NCBI RefSeq assembly: GCF_014201835.1
Contig: NZ_JACHFH010000002.1
Location: forward strand, 62,001-126,000
Source of the DNA: Pectinatus brassicae
Lineage (GTDB): Bacteria > Bacillota > Negativicutes > Selenomonadales > Selenomonadaceae
Direction of reading: 5' to 3'
DNA: 64,000 nucleotides
In this document: piece after piece, positions 1 to 9,166 of the stretch
How the letters are laid out: the number at the start of each line of letters is the position of its first letter
Numbering within the stretch: the first letter of the stretch is position 1
Program-made: the position numbers and the translations under genes
Notes under the pieces: generated by a model
What the model saw: only the letters and a program-made list of their open reading frames with translations
What the model was told of the DNA's origin: nothing
Databases searched by the model: none

Positions 1-17
1 GGGATTAAATTTTCCAT
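1..17 (-). CDS. PTS galactitol-type IIC component (N-terminal start only)
   Basis: Only the first codons (MENLI) lie in the window; the gene runs off the left edge. A strong Shine-Dalgarno GAGGAGG sits 8 bases before the ATG. The identity as the membrane IIC component is inferred from gene order: regulator, IIA and IIB precede it on the same strand, and the paralogous cluster at 17979-22258 has IIC in this position. No domain can be read directly. Confidence 0.5.
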
Positions 18-122
18 TCAAATATCCTCCTCAAAATTATGTTTTTTTATTTTATGTTAGTACAAAGAACAGTATAAATAATTACAGTTATCTTCATTGT
101 TTGCTTTAATTAATAAAACTTC

Positions 123-158
123 TTGTCTGCCCATCATCAGAAAATGATCAGCAGACAA
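123..158 (-). terminator. Intercistronic hairpin between PTS IIB and IIC
   Basis: Inverted repeat TTGTCTGC/GCAGACAA with an inner ATCAT/ATGAT stem, between the IIB stop and the IIC start. The T-run after it on the minus strand is weak, so partial termination or an mRNA-stabilising stem that sets IIB:IIC ratios are equally possible. Confidence 0.4.
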
Positions 159-167
159 ATGACTAGT

Positions 168-461
168 TTATCTTTGTAATTCAACTAATATTTCATTTTC
201 AACTTTTTCAAGGCCTATACCGGTCAAAAAGGCCCGCGCACTGATTACTGGGAATTTATATTTTGATTTATCAACTACTGTAGTTGTTACTAATAAGTCT
301 GCACCATCAGAATAGCCGGGAACTTCCATGATTTTACACTGAATAATTTCCAATTGGATATTATTTTTCTTGGCTAATTTGGTAACAGCATCATTTACAA
401 CTGTTGATGTAGCAATGCCTGTTCCACAAGCAACTAAAACTAATTTTTTACCATTTTTCAT
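168..461 (-). CDS. PTS galactitol-type IIB component
   Basis: Cytoplasmic phosphocarrier of a sugar-alcohol PTS; it passes phosphate from IIA to the substrate bound by IIC. The 97-residue length and the N-terminal P-loop VACGTGIATST, with the phosphorylated Cys at about residue 12, are those of the galactitol IIB family. An AGGAG site precedes the ATG. It follows the IIA gene after 13 bases and precedes the IIC start, so it belongs to one PTS operon. The substrate (galactitol, arabitol, ribitol or another polyol) cannot be read from sequence; nearby rpe and pentose genes favour a pentitol. Confidence 0.87.
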   Translation of the reverse strand: MKNGKKLVLVACGTGIATSTVVNDAVTKLAKKNNIQLEIIQCKIMEVPGYSDGADLLVTTTVVDKSKYKFPVISARAFLTGIGLEKVENEILVELQR

Positions 462-474
462 AATAATACTCTCC

Positions 475-939
475 TCATAAACCTAATTTTGTGCACATAA
501 AATCTTTAATACTTTCAGGGCTATCGGCCTCAACTATTTTTGCCAAGGCACCATCTTCTTGTAAAATCTGCATAAGTTTTTGTAATATTTCAAGCTGCGC
601 ATGTTGTTCTTTCATGGCTAACATAAAAACTATTTTTACTGGAACGCTCTCGCTTTCTTCTCCCATAATCACAAAATCTACAGGATTTTCTAAGCGGGCA
701 ACACAAATTGCCGGTGTATTTACATGTTCAATGTCAGTATGGGGAATTGCCACACCATAGGAAGCTGTAGGCAAGCCTGTTGCAAATACTTTTTCGCGGG
801 CGATGACTGCACCTTCATAGGACGGTTTTACATATCCTAAATTTTCCATATTATTAGCCATCTGAGAAATGATTTCCAGTTTATCTTTTCCCTCAATATC
901 CAACAATACTAATTTTTCATCTAAAGTTATCTCATTCAT
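475..939 (-). CDS. PTS IIA component (galactitol/fructose-type EIIA_2)
   Basis: Soluble IIA phosphocarrier receiving phosphate from HPr and giving it to IIB. The active-site His lies in the motif VAIPHTD about halfway along the protein, typical of the PTS_EIIA_2 fold. I chose the ATG at 939 (MNEITLD) because GGGGGA lies 10 bases upstream; the in-frame ATG at 957 has no clear Shine-Dalgarno. The gene sits between the PRD regulator and IIB and is probably cotranscribed with IIB and IIC. Confidence 0.87.
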   Translation of the reverse strand: MNEITLDEKLVLLDIEGKDKLEIISQMANNMENLGYVKPSYEGAVIAREKVFATGLPTASYGVAIPHTDIEHVNTPAICVARLENPVDFVIMGEESESVPVKIVFMLAMKEQHAQLEILQKLMQILQEDGALAKIVEADSPESIKDFMCTKLGL

Positions 940-989
940 ATATTTATATTCCCCCATCTTTTTTCTAAGCTATTCCTATTTATATTGCA

Positions 990-2912
990 TTAAAACATCT
1001 GCATAAATTCCTGTAAAAAAACATTATAAGATTTATTATCAAGCATTGAATTTATACCATTTTTCATTTTTATATAGTTATATAATTTTAAGAACATCAT
1101 TTCCCATAATTTAGCCTTATTTTTACCAATATTGAGTAAAAATACTACCTGTACCAAAAGATCATCCCACATAATCGGCTTATCTAAAATTAATACTGAA
1201 ACAAATGATTCATTATCTTCGTTATACATAGGATGCGGTATCGCTGCCAAATCCCCAATAGAGGTAGAAGCCATCGCTTCTCTTTCAAAAATTAAGTCTT
1301 TAATTTTTTCTGTCATCAAGCCTTTTTTTATCGCTTTTTTGGTTAAAAAATTAATACATTCTGTTTTATTAGAAAATTTCTTATTTACATAGAAATTATC
1401 TTCTGTAAAGAATTTTTGAATTTCTGCCTTATCCATTTCATTTTTTTGAAAAACCTGCTGCTCAATTTTTGTAATATCTTCTTTTTTAAGCATCCGATTT
1501 ATCATAATGATTTTATCTGATTTAATATTTTTTAATGGCACTGTTGTAAATACATAATCAACATCATCTAAAATGGATATATCAATTTCATAGCCTGGTA
1601 TAATCTGCACAATATTTAATCTGTTATGGAAATACTCTTCAATCTTTGCTTTTAACAGCACTGACATACCAAGTCCGGCTGAACAAACTATTACAACGTT
1701 TTTGGCCTTAATATTTTCTTTTATACCATTTCTGCTGATTGCAGCGCCAAAATGCAGAGCAATATAGCCTATCTCATTTTCATTTATTTTTATCTTGTCG
1801 TATTTTTCTACAACGCTGCTGGCTATTACTCCCATTTGGAAAGCTAATGGATAGTCGTTTTTTATTGTATCTAACAGCTCATTGCGGATAATCATATGAA
1901 ATTCAATTCGTGTCAAAGCAATATTTAAATGCAGTGCTAATCCATCACATAAATACTCATCTTCAGTAAAATCTATCGCCAATTTTTCACGAATTTCCTG
2001 CAAAATTAGATTCACTAATTCTTTGACATGTTTTTTACTAGTTGATTCACCCACATCAAAAACCTTTTTGCTGGCCAGTAAGCATTGTGCGATATAATAA
2101 ATCTCTGCATACGATAAATCAATACCCATCTGCGAATATATTTCATCTACAATATCTTTTGCCACATCATACTCAAAGGTATTGCTAATTTTTTGCGCTA
2201 AACTGGCAGCATAAACAATAAGCTTATTATATTCCGATCGCTTTATAGCAATAGCGGTATACATACACAAATGCTCTTTGGCATCATCAGATAATTGCAA
2301 ATGCTTATTATTTAATATCTTTGTTATTATCTGGTCTACTGTATTGATATTGATATCCGGCAGCAGCTCTTGATAAAAATTGGCATCATTATCATATTTA
2401 TTAAGCATTTCTAAAAGACAATAACGAATTTTCAGCTCCTGTCCAGTGAGTAGTATGCCCTTGCCCTTATACTGTGTTACGTCTAAATCATATTTAGCAA
2501 AAATCTGCTTAGCTTCATTCAAATCAGCTTTGAATGTTGATAAACTGATATATAGCTTATCAGCTAATTCCATCTGAGTAATTGGTTCAGTAGAGAAAGT
2601 ATTTTTCAATAATTGTATTATTATATAATTTACTCTTTCTTCTGAAGTTTCAAACGATATTTTTTTATCTTGAAAAATATCCTGCTCCAATTGATTAAGA
2701 TTTTCCATTTTGTCAAAATGATAGCCATTATTGGGAATTGCCACAATATTTACATCATATTGATTCAGTAACTCATGTAAAGACTTAATATCAGAGCGTA
2801 TCGTTCGTGAAGACACACCCAATTGTTTTGATATTTGCTCACCAGTTATTCCATTAGGATGATTTTTTAATATTTCAAAAATCTTTTTACTGCGTTTTTT
2901 TAGTTTAAGCAT
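990..2912 (-). CDS. BglG/MtlR-type PRD transcriptional regulator with EIIB and EIIA domains
   Basis: PTS-controlled activator of the adjacent galactitol-type PTS genes. Domains in order: N-terminal HTH (about residues 1-65, with VSSRTIRSDIKSL), two PTS regulation domains carrying conserved His (HLCMYTAIAI; HLNIALTRI), an EIIB_Gat-like domain with Cys (VIVCSAGLGMSVLL, about residue 410), and a C-terminal EIIA domain with His (AIPHPMYN). The ATG at 2912 is preferred because GGGAG lies 8 bases upstream; a GTG at 2921 overlaps that site. The paralogue at 20297-22258 has the same layout but an in-frame stop. Activity is expected to depend on phosphorylation by HPr and the cognate IIB. Confidence 0.9.
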   Translation of the reverse strand: MLKLKKRSKKIFEILKNHPNGITGEQISKQLGVSSRTIRSDIKSLHELLNQYDVNIVAIPNNGYHFDKMENLNQLEQDIFQDKKISFETSEERVNYIIIQLLKNTFSTEPITQMELADKLYISLSTFKADLNEAKQIFAKYDLDVTQYKGKGILLTGQELKIRYCLLEMLNKYDNDANFYQELLPDININTVDQIITKILNNKHLQLSDDAKEHLCMYTAIAIKRSEYNKLIVYAASLAQKISNTFEYDVAKDIVDEIYSQMGIDLSYAEIYYIAQCLLASKKVFDVGESTSKKHVKELVNLILQEIREKLAIDFTEDEYLCDGLALHLNIALTRIEFHMIIRNELLDTIKNDYPLAFQMGVIASSVVEKYDKIKINENEIGYIALHFGAAISRNGIKENIKAKNVVIVCSAGLGMSVLLKAKIEEYFHNRLNIVQIIPGYEIDISILDDVDYVFTTVPLKNIKSDKIIMINRMLKKEDITKIEQQVFQKNEMDKAEIQKFFTEDNFYVNKKFSNKTECINFLTKKAIKKGLMTEKIKDLIFEREAMASTSIGDLAAIPHPMYNEDNESFVSVLILDKPIMWDDLLVQVVFLLNIGKNKAKLWEMMFLKLYNYIKMKNGINSMLDNKSYNVFLQEFMQMF

Positions 2913-2973
2913 TTTCGCCACTCCCTAACTTGCTTTCATTCTAGCAAACAATTTTTTTTATGCATAGTTTAAA

Positions 2974-3036
2974 AAATTTCCCCATCTCGCGGAAATTTAG
3001 ATTTCAATAATTAAATTTTTCCGCATTATTGCGGCA
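2974..3036. promoter_or_regulatory. Candidate operator cluster upstream of the PRD regulator
   Basis: A perfect inverted repeat AAATTTCC-N9-GGAAATTT (2974-2998) is followed by overlapping GCGGAA, TTCCGC and GCGGCA elements (2989-3036). They lie just upstream of the PTS regulator gene. The half-site resembles that of the palindrome at 22366-22404 in front of the paralogous regulator. Role as an operator is inferred from position and symmetry. Confidence 0.4.
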
Positions 3037-3106
3037 ATTTTTAATTAATAATACTAATAGTATAATTATCCATTCATATGTTTTACATTTGTAAAAGTGC
3101 ATAACA

Positions 3107-3360
3107 GCAGGCTTTATTATGATTTTGTTTTCTTTTTTAAGCTTATTTTTAATGCCATTGTATTATATATTTTTTTGTTTGTTATTTTTGTTTTCTATCT
3201 TTTAGTTGTATTTATTTTATTTTAATAAAAATTAAAGCTGCTATATCAAAACATTTTTTCAATATATATTGCCACTACTACCAAAAAACAATATATAATG
3301 GAAAGATGCTTAATATAACAGCTAATCTTTCAAACCCATCTATTAATAATAAAAGCCTGC
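3107..3360. repeat. Long-range inverted repeat flanking AT-rich non-coding DNA
   Basis: GCAGGCTTTATTAT at 3107-3120 is matched in inverse by ATAATAAAAGCCTGC ending at 3360, directly after the rpe stop. The roughly 225 bases between hold no convincing gene, only AT-rich DNA. It could be a small decayed mobile element or a long-loop termination structure for rpe. Confidence 0.35.
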
Positions 3361-3362
3361 CA

Positions 3363-4028
3363 TCATAATCCTAAAAGTTCAAAAAACATCTGCACATTTT
3401 TTTCCATTTCACGATTTTTAAACATAGCTGATCCTAGTACAACATCAGTAGCACCGGCTTCTATAACTGTTTTTATATTATCCACATTTATGCCGCCATC
3501 AACTTGTATAGAAAAATCATAATTATTATCATCACGCCATTTTTTCAATGCGGCAATTTTTTGTGTGCTCATCGGTAAATAGGCCTGGCCACCAAAGCCC
3601 GGTTCTACTGACATGATTAATACTTTTTTCAATAAACCATCTTCTGCTACATATTTTAAGGATTTAAAATCTGTGGCTGGATTAAGAACAACGCCGCCAT
3701 CCATACCCAATTTTTTTATTGTTTCCAAAGTATGGTATAAATGCAGACATGCTTCTTTATGTACAGTTACAACATTTACTCCAGCATCAGCTAAGCCTTC
3801 CAGTAAATTATCTGGTTTTGTAACCATTAAATGGGCATCAAAAACTGTCTTGGTATGCGGACGCAACGATTTGATTGTTCCTACACCAAAAGTGATATTA
3901 TCAACAAAATGACCATCCATTATGTCTAAATGAATCTGCTTTATACCACTTTTTTCCAGTCTTTGCACATCATCTGCCAAACAAGAAAAATCTGCCGACA
4001 ATACTGACGGGGACAATATAATATCCAT
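3363..4028 (-). CDS. rpe: Ribulose-phosphate 3-epimerase
   Basis: Cytoplasmic TIM-barrel enzyme interconverting D-ribulose 5-phosphate and D-xylulose 5-phosphate. The 221-residue length and all family motifs are present: PSVLSADF at the N-terminus, HLDIMDGHFVDNITFG with metal-binding His and Asp, AHLMV, MSVEPGFGGQ, and VDGGI near the C-terminus. It lies between a polyol PTS cluster and the arabinose genes, so it probably links products of pentose or pentitol uptake to the pentose phosphate pathway rather than being the housekeeping copy. An allulose-6-phosphate epimerase is possible but less likely. Confidence 0.92.
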   Translation of the reverse strand: MDIILSPSVLSADFSCLADDVQRLEKSGIKQIHLDIMDGHFVDNITFGVGTIKSLRPHTKTVFDAHLMVTKPDNLLEGLADAGVNVVTVHKEACLHLYHTLETIKKLGMDGGVVLNPATDFKSLKYVAEDGLLKKVLIMSVEPGFGGQAYLPMSTQKIAALKKWRDDNNYDFSIQVDGGINVDNIKTVIEAGATDVVLGSAMFKNREMEKNVQMFFELLGL

Positions 4029-4218
4029 AGCTATTCTCCTTTATTTCACCTTTACGCTTTATAAATAATTTTAAATATTTACTGATAATTTCTGTATCAG
4101 CAGCAAATCACATTTATCTTATCATATATTCATAGTGCAATCAAATACTAATATAAAGATATTATCATTCACTAGAAAGAAAATGCCTGTTAAACGCAAG
4201 AAAATAATATACTGTCTC

Positions 4219-4262
4219 AAAAAAAATAAGGAAACAGATTTCCGTCTGTTTCCTTATTTTTC
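4219..4262 (-). terminator. Intrinsic terminator after araA
   Basis: A 15-bp hairpin (arms at 4224-4238 and 4245-4259, AAATAAGGAAACAGA and its complement) follows the araA stop and is trailed by eight T on the minus strand. Confidence 0.85.
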
Positions 4263-4273
4263 AAACGAACAGC

Positions 4274-5758
4274 TTATTTTAATTTCCAGATTATATCTGC
4301 CATCATTAATTTATCTTTAAACTGTTCCAAATCCAAGTCTTTAGTAATATGGACATATTCAACACCCATAACTTCAGCCCAGTCACGTAATTGTTCGGCT
4401 GTTACGCTATAGCTTAAAACACTATGATGAGCACCACCAGCTAAGATCCAAGCTTCACCCGCTTTTACAAGATTAGGCAATGGTTTCCACATTACGCGTG
4501 CTACTGGCAAATTAGGCATATCCATAATTGGCTTTATGCATTCAACATCATTTACGATAAGGCGCATTCTACCGCCCATATCAATAAGCGATACTGCTAC
4601 TGCCGGGCCAGCTTTGCCTTCAAATACAAGACGAGCTGGAGCATCTTTGCCGCCAATACCTAAATCATGCACTTCAATTTTAGGAGTGCCTTCAGCAAAG
4701 CTTGGGCAAACTTCAAGCATATGTGCGCCAAGATTATAGCTATGATCATCATCATCGCCAAAATGATAAGTATAATCTTCCATCAAGCCGGTACCTTTAT
4801 CGTCACCCTGCGCCATTGTTTTCATAACTGCAGTCATAGCAGCAACCTTCCAGTCACCTTCCGGTCCAAAGCCATACCCCTGCGCTGTTAAATCCTGTAC
4901 TGCAAGGCCTGGTAATTGATCAAGACCTGATAAGTCTTCAAAGTTATCAACAAAACCATCAAAGCCGCCTTCTACTAAGAATGCTTTTATGCCGACTTCC
5001 ATTTTAGCCTGATAACGCACTGAGTTTATATTGTCAGTATTTATAGTATATTTTTTCTTATAATCTTCAACCTGAGCATCAATCTGAGCATCGGTTACTT
5101 TTTCAATATATGGCAATAAATCGCACATTGGATGAGTATTTACTGACCAGCCAAATTTAATTTCTGCTTCGACTTTGTCGCCTTCAGTAACTGCTACATT
5201 GCGCATATTATCAGCAAAACGTACAATTTTTAAGGTTTTGCAGGCCATGATGCCAATAGCTACACGCATCCATGCGGAAATTTTATTTTTTACGTTGCTG
5301 TCATTCCAATGACCAACGATTACTTTGCGGGCAATACGCATACGAGTACCGATGAATCCATGTTCCCTGTCACCATGAGCAGACTGGTTTAAGTTCATGA
5401 AGTCCATATCGATTGCTTCATTAGGAATTTCTTTATTAAACTGTGTATGTAAATGAAGATATGGTTTTTGTAATTTTCCCAAGCCACGAATCCACATTTT
5501 GGAAGGAGAAAAAGTATGCATCCAGGTAATAATCCCTGCACATTTTTCATCATAATTAGCATCCATAATGAAACGATCTATAGATTCAGTAGTCGTTGCT
5601 ACTACTTTAAATTCAATTTTAGCCGGCAATAAACCTGATGCATTAAGTTCATCAACCATTTTCTGAGCATTAACAGCAACCTGCTTTAATGCTTCTTCTC
5701 CGTATAAATGCTGACTTCCAGCGATAAACCAAAATTTATAATCTGAAATTGCTAACAT
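4274..5758 (-). CDS. araA: L-arabinose isomerase
   Basis: Converts L-arabinose to L-ribulose, first step of arabinose catabolism, in the cytoplasm with Mn2+. The 494-residue length and sequence are those of AraA: FWFIAGSQHLYG at the N-terminus, CAGIITWMHTFSPSKMWI, QFNKEIP, and catalytic/metal-binding Glu and His residues in EGGFDGFVDNFEDL and ILAGGAHHSVLS. It is the second gene after the ribulokinase, separated by about 210 bases that contain a structured repeat, and ends in a strong terminator. Control by AraR is probable through the site upstream of the kinase. Confidence 0.96.
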   Translation of the reverse strand: MLAISDYKFWFIAGSQHLYGEEALKQVAVNAQKMVDELNASGLLPAKIEFKVVATTTESIDRFIMDANYDEKCAGIITWMHTFSPSKMWIRGLGKLQKPYLHLHTQFNKEIPNEAIDMDFMNLNQSAHGDREHGFIGTRMRIARKVIVGHWNDSNVKNKISAWMRVAIGIMACKTLKIVRFADNMRNVAVTEGDKVEAEIKFGWSVNTHPMCDLLPYIEKVTDAQIDAQVEDYKKKYTINTDNINSVRYQAKMEVGIKAFLVEGGFDGFVDNFEDLSGLDQLPGLAVQDLTAQGYGFGPEGDWKVAAMTAVMKTMAQGDDKGTGLMEDYTYHFGDDDDHSYNLGAHMLEVCPSFAEGTPKIEVHDLGIGGKDAPARLVFEGKAGPAVAVSLIDMGGRMRLIVNDVECIKPIMDMPNLPVARVMWKPLPNLVKAGEAWILAGGAHHSVLSYSVTAEQLRDWAEVMGVEYVHITKDLDLEQFKDKLMMADIIWKLK

Positions 5759-5814
5759 ATTTATTACTCCCTTTATTTATTTTCACATTGTGATAGTTAA
5801 ATTTCAGATGTCTG

Positions 5815-5913
5815 AAAGGCGCCCCTGTAGGGGAGCTGGCAGCAAAGCTGCCTGAGGGGTTAAACCCTTCCGACTTGACTTCGTCAAGCCACCTTCCCTA
5901 AAGGGACGGCTTT
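5815..5913. repeat. MITE-like structured intergenic repeat
   Basis: Imperfect terminal inverted repeats (AAAGGCGCCCCT at 5815-5826 and AGGGACGGCTTT at 5902-5913, 10 of 12 pairs) enclose four more hairpins: CCCCTgtAGGGG, GGCAGCaaaGCTGCC, a GGGTTtAAACCC stem, and CTTGACttcGTCAAG. It is clearly GC-richer than the surrounding DNA. It lies inside the kinase-araA intergenic gap and should be transcribed with them. Similar GC-rich multi-hairpin intergenic repeats are, to my recollection, common in Firmicutes and Negativicutes; only one copy is in this window. Confidence 0.65.
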
Positions 5914-5967
5914 AAAGGCACACTAATTTATTAACCAGCACAACACGTGTTATTTATATTAAATTTA

Positions 5968-7572
5968 TTATTCTTTTATTTTATCAACAGCCATACGTTC
6001 TACCGCCAAGCCATCCTGATAATTCTTTATGAATTCCTGCGCGCCTTTAACACCCATTGGTTCAGGATTTAAAGTCAATGTTTCCGGATTTTCAAATACT
6101 TTGCCATCAAGGAAATCTTCTAGGCTTTCATTTTTATCAGCCAGTCTTACATAAGCTGCTAAAACAGCTATTCCCCAAGGACCGCCCTGACTTGCTGTTT
6201 TCATTACAGTAATTGGTGTATCAAGTGTATTAGCCAAAACCTGCTGCGCAATTATTGGTGTCTTAAATAGACCACCTTGTGCTACAAGAACTTCTGTATT
6301 TATCTGCTCTTCATTAGTCAATACATCCATACCTATTTTCACTGGGGCAAAGGCTGCATATAATTGTGTCAAAACAAAATTTGCCAAAGAGAATTTCGAA
6401 TTAGCGGTTCTAACAAATAAAGGCCGCCCAGCAGTTACCTTGGTAATATTTTCGCCTGACAAATAGCTGTAGTTAATAAGTCCGCCAGCATCAGGCTGTG
6501 CTTTTGCTGCCGTTAAAAACAAAGCTTCATATAATTTATCAGGCTGCAAATCTATACCTAATCGCCCAGCAAACTGTTTAAATATTTCAGCCCACGCATT
6601 AATATCTGATGAACAGTTGTTGGCATGAACCATTGCTACATTCGATCCATCTGGTGTTGTTACAATATCAATATCACGATGCAGCTGCTTTAACGGCCTA
6701 TCCAGTACAACCATGGAAAAAGCCGATGTGCCAACTGAGATATTACCGGTACGTTTTCTAATACTGTTAGTGGCTACCATACCGGTTCCGGCATCACCTT
6801 CCGGCGGAGCCATCATACTGCCCGCAGTAAGATTACCACTTGCATCAAGCAGTTTAGCTCCCTGCGCTGTTAAAGTGCCCGCATTTTCACCAGCCAATAA
6901 TACTTTTGGCAAAACAGCACGAATATCCCATGAATATTTTTTCACATCATCCAGCTGACCAAACGCAGCTAAATATTGTTCGTTGTAATTTTTAATTGCT
7001 TCATCAATAGGAAATGCCCCCGAAGCGTCACCAATACCAAGAACTTTTTCGCCGGACAATTTCCAGTGAACATATCCTGCCAATGTCGTAATAAAACTTA
7101 TCTGATCAACATGTTCTTCTTTGTTTAATACAGCCTGATATAAATGGGCAATACACCAGCGTTGCGGAATATTAAAGTTAAACAACTCTGTTAATTTATC
7201 GGTAGCCGGTTCAGTTATATTATTGCGCCAGGTTCTAAAAGGTGTAAGCAGCTTGCCATCTTCAGAGAAAGGCAAATAACCATGCATCATCGCACTGATG
7301 CCAATTGCACCAATCTTAGTCAATGTTTCATGATATTTTCCTTTTACGTCTGCAGCTAATTGCTTATAGCTTTCCTGAATACCTTCCCAAACCTGTTCCA
7401 AAGGATATGTCCATACACCATCCTTATACTGATTCTCCCATACATAACTGCCGGAAGCGATGGTATTAAAATCATCAGTAACTAAAACTGCTTTAATCTG
7501 CGTTGAGCCAAGTTCAATTCCCAGAGAAACACGTCCATCTTTTATTGCCTGTGAAATTTCAACTAAGTTCAT
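5968..7572 (-). CDS. FGGY-family carbohydrate kinase, probable L-ribulokinase (AraK type)
   Basis: Probably phosphorylates L-ribulose to L-ribulose 5-phosphate. FGGY kinase fold: N-terminal phosphate motif LGIELGSTQIKAVLV (residues 17-31), GISAMMHGYL, a central GDAGTGMVATNS with VGTSAFSMVV, and a C-terminal AQGGLFKTP. The 534-residue sequence resembles the non-orthologous kinase (AraK) of clostridial arabinose operons more than classical E. coli AraB. It lies directly upstream of araA and close to araR. AGGAGG is 11-12 bases before the ATG. An AraR-like site lies about 95 bases upstream. A xylulokinase role is the main alternative. Confidence 0.83.
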   Translation of the reverse strand: MNLVEISQAIKDGRVSLGIELGSTQIKAVLVTDDFNTIASGSYVWENQYKDGVWTYPLEQVWEGIQESYKQLAADVKGKYHETLTKIGAIGISAMMHGYLPFSEDGKLLTPFRTWRNNITEPATDKLTELFNFNIPQRWCIAHLYQAVLNKEEHVDQISFITTLAGYVHWKLSGEKVLGIGDASGAFPIDEAIKNYNEQYLAAFGQLDDVKKYSWDIRAVLPKVLLAGENAGTLTAQGAKLLDASGNLTAGSMMAPPEGDAGTGMVATNSIRKRTGNISVGTSAFSMVVLDRPLKQLHRDIDIVTTPDGSNVAMVHANNCSSDINAWAEIFKQFAGRLGIDLQPDKLYEALFLTAAKAQPDAGGLINYSYLSGENITKVTAGRPLFVRTANSKFSLANFVLTQLYAAFAPVKIGMDVLTNEEQINTEVLVAQGGLFKTPIIAQQVLANTLDTPITVMKTASQGGPWGIAVLAAYVRLADKNESLEDFLDGKVFENPETLTLNPEPMGVKGAQEFIKNYQDGLAVERMAVDKIKE

Positions 7573-7661
7573 TAAAACAGTGCACCTCCTAGTGTTTCAT
7601 AATCACTTAAAAATGATTATTTTATAATACGTTATTTTTTGATTTGTCATTCTTTTTTAAT

Positions 7662-7675
7662 AATTGTCATACAGC
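7662..7675 (-). promoter_or_regulatory. Candidate AraR operator upstream of the ribulokinase
   Basis: Read on the minus strand, GCTGTATGACAATT matches the recurrent TTTGTATGACAAT motif of this window; a second TGACAAAT copy lies at 7642-7648. Position is in front of the kinase-araA operon. The assignment to AraR is inference from motif sharing and gene context. Confidence 0.5.
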
Positions 7676-7826
7676 TTTTATATATATAATACATCTTATT
7701 TTCTATTATGTAAATAAGTTTTTATAAAAAAATAATAATAATTAAATTTATCTAAATTTACTGTCATTTTATAAAAAAATAAAACCAAAGCACTTTTCAA
7801 CTGTACCTTGGTTTTATTTTCATTAT

Positions 7827-8921
7827 TTACTTTATCTTATTAATTGATGAACGTTTTATTAAATCCGGCGGAAATTTAACATCAGTAACCGTTTCATTAT
7901 TCATTAGTTTTAGCAGCATTTGTGCTGCCATTTGTCCCAATTTCTGTTTAGGATGGGCAAAAGTCGTCAGTCCAAAACCAAATTCCATCTGAAAATCGAG
8001 ACTGGCATCATCAAAACTTATAAGTGAAAAATCCGTTGGAATTTTCTTGCCAGCATCATATAATATTTTTATTATCTGCCTGGCCATTTCATCATTATAG
8101 CAAACCATTGCAGTACAATTTTTACTTATCTTTAAAACCCTGTCTTGAAAATGACGCAAAAACGATTCATTATTATCTTCAGTTGTATACCAAATGAGAT
8201 CATTATCGGCAAAACTCATTTTTTCCTTACGCAGTGCATCAATACATCCGGCATAGCGGAGTCTTCCCTGCATATCATCCAGCTTAAACAAGCCACCAAT
8301 ATTTTTATGACCATTTTTCACAAGATATTCAATTGCTTCTTTACCGCAGGCATAATCATCCATTGAAACACAGGGAATACCCAAATCCGGATACCCCGTA
8401 TTTAAAAATACACATGGTATTTCCAACTGTTTTATCCGGTCATAGATTGCCCCATTCATATTAGGCAGACCTGTTTTAGCTGGCTCTATAATCAGTCCTT
8501 CTATATTTTTAGACAATAAATTATTAATTATATTAGCTTCTTTTTCCATATTATTATAAGTAAGTGACATTTGAACGAAATATTTCTTTTTTTCCAATGC
8601 ATCATCAATGCCTTTTATAATATCGGGAAAAATATAATCGTTCAAATATGTCGTTACCACGCCAATGGTTTTCGCCGAACTAATCGGCATAGCCTGCTCC
8701 GTACATGAATACTTTACATACGTACCTGAACCCCTGCGGCGTTCCAACAAGCCACGGCTTTCCAGTACGCTTGTTGCCTGACGAACAGTCTGGCGGCTTA
8801 TGGAGAACTTTTCCCCCAATTCATTTTCCGATGGGATTTTATCCCCCGACTCTAAAGTGCCATCTAAAATTTGTGTTTCCAGCCAGTTCATTAACTCTAC
8901 ATATTTAGATATATTTCTCAT
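7827..8921 (-). CDS. araR: AraR-type GntR/LacI-hybrid arabinose repressor (copy 1)
   Basis: Transcriptional repressor released by L-arabinose. A GntR-type winged helix occupies residues 1-70 (KIPSENELGEKFSISRQTVR, GLLERRRGSGTYV). The rest is a LacI-like periplasmic-binding-protein fold (IGVVTTYLNDYIFPDIIKGI; IIEPAKTG; YNDEMARQII; ISFDDASLD). The 364-residue length equals that of Bacillus AraR. It sits between the kinase-araA genes and the MFS porter. A close paralogue is at 24875-25975, so the two may differ in inducer or targets. Confidence 0.93.
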   Translation of the reverse strand: MRNISKYVELMNWLETQILDGTLESGDKIPSENELGEKFSISRQTVRQATSVLESRGLLERRRGSGTYVKYSCTEQAMPISSAKTIGVVTTYLNDYIFPDIIKGIDDALEKKKYFVQMSLTYNNMEKEANIINNLLSKNIEGLIIEPAKTGLPNMNGAIYDRIKQLEIPCVFLNTGYPDLGIPCVSMDDYACGKEAIEYLVKNGHKNIGGLFKLDDMQGRLRYAGCIDALRKEKMSFADNDLIWYTTEDNNESFLRHFQDRVLKISKNCTAMVCYNDEMARQIIKILYDAGKKIPTDFSLISFDDASLDFQMEFGFGLTTFAHPKQKLGQMAAQMLLKLMNNETVTDVKFPPDLIKRSSINKIK

Positions 8922-9060
8922 ATAATCAAATGCCCCATCTTAATTTTTAATACATTTATTTTTTTATTTAATAATTATGAATGATTTTTCGCTTTTTGTC
9001 TAGTTTTTATCAGTTGCATTCTCTAATATTAGAATTTCATTTGCATAAATAATAGTATTT

Positions 9061-9090
9061 TTACAAATATCTTATATATTTTATTTGTAA
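9061..9090. promoter_or_regulatory. Inverted repeat upstream of araR copy 1
   Basis: TTACAAATA and TATTTGTAA separated by 12 bases, about 140 bases upstream of araR. The half-site resembles the established Bacillus AraR half-site (TACAAAT), so autoregulation is plausible. AT-rich context lowers confidence. Confidence 0.35.
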
Positions 9091-9103
9091 ATATCCACCA
9101 ATA

Positions 9104-9138
9104 AAAAAACGCCAGCCGACAATACGGCTAGCGTTTTT
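9104..9138 (-). terminator. Intrinsic terminator after the MFS sugar porter
   Basis: Hairpin ACGCCAGCCG/CGGCTAGCGT (one mismatch) with a T-run on the minus strand, just after the porter stop codon. Confidence 0.85.
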
Positions 9139-9166
9139 CTGTCTATAATTTTTATCAAGTAAATCA

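Noticed and set aside
4135-4320. Plus-strand reading frame across the araA terminator
   Set aside because: It runs through the terminator hairpin and the araA 3' end, with no ribosome binding site.
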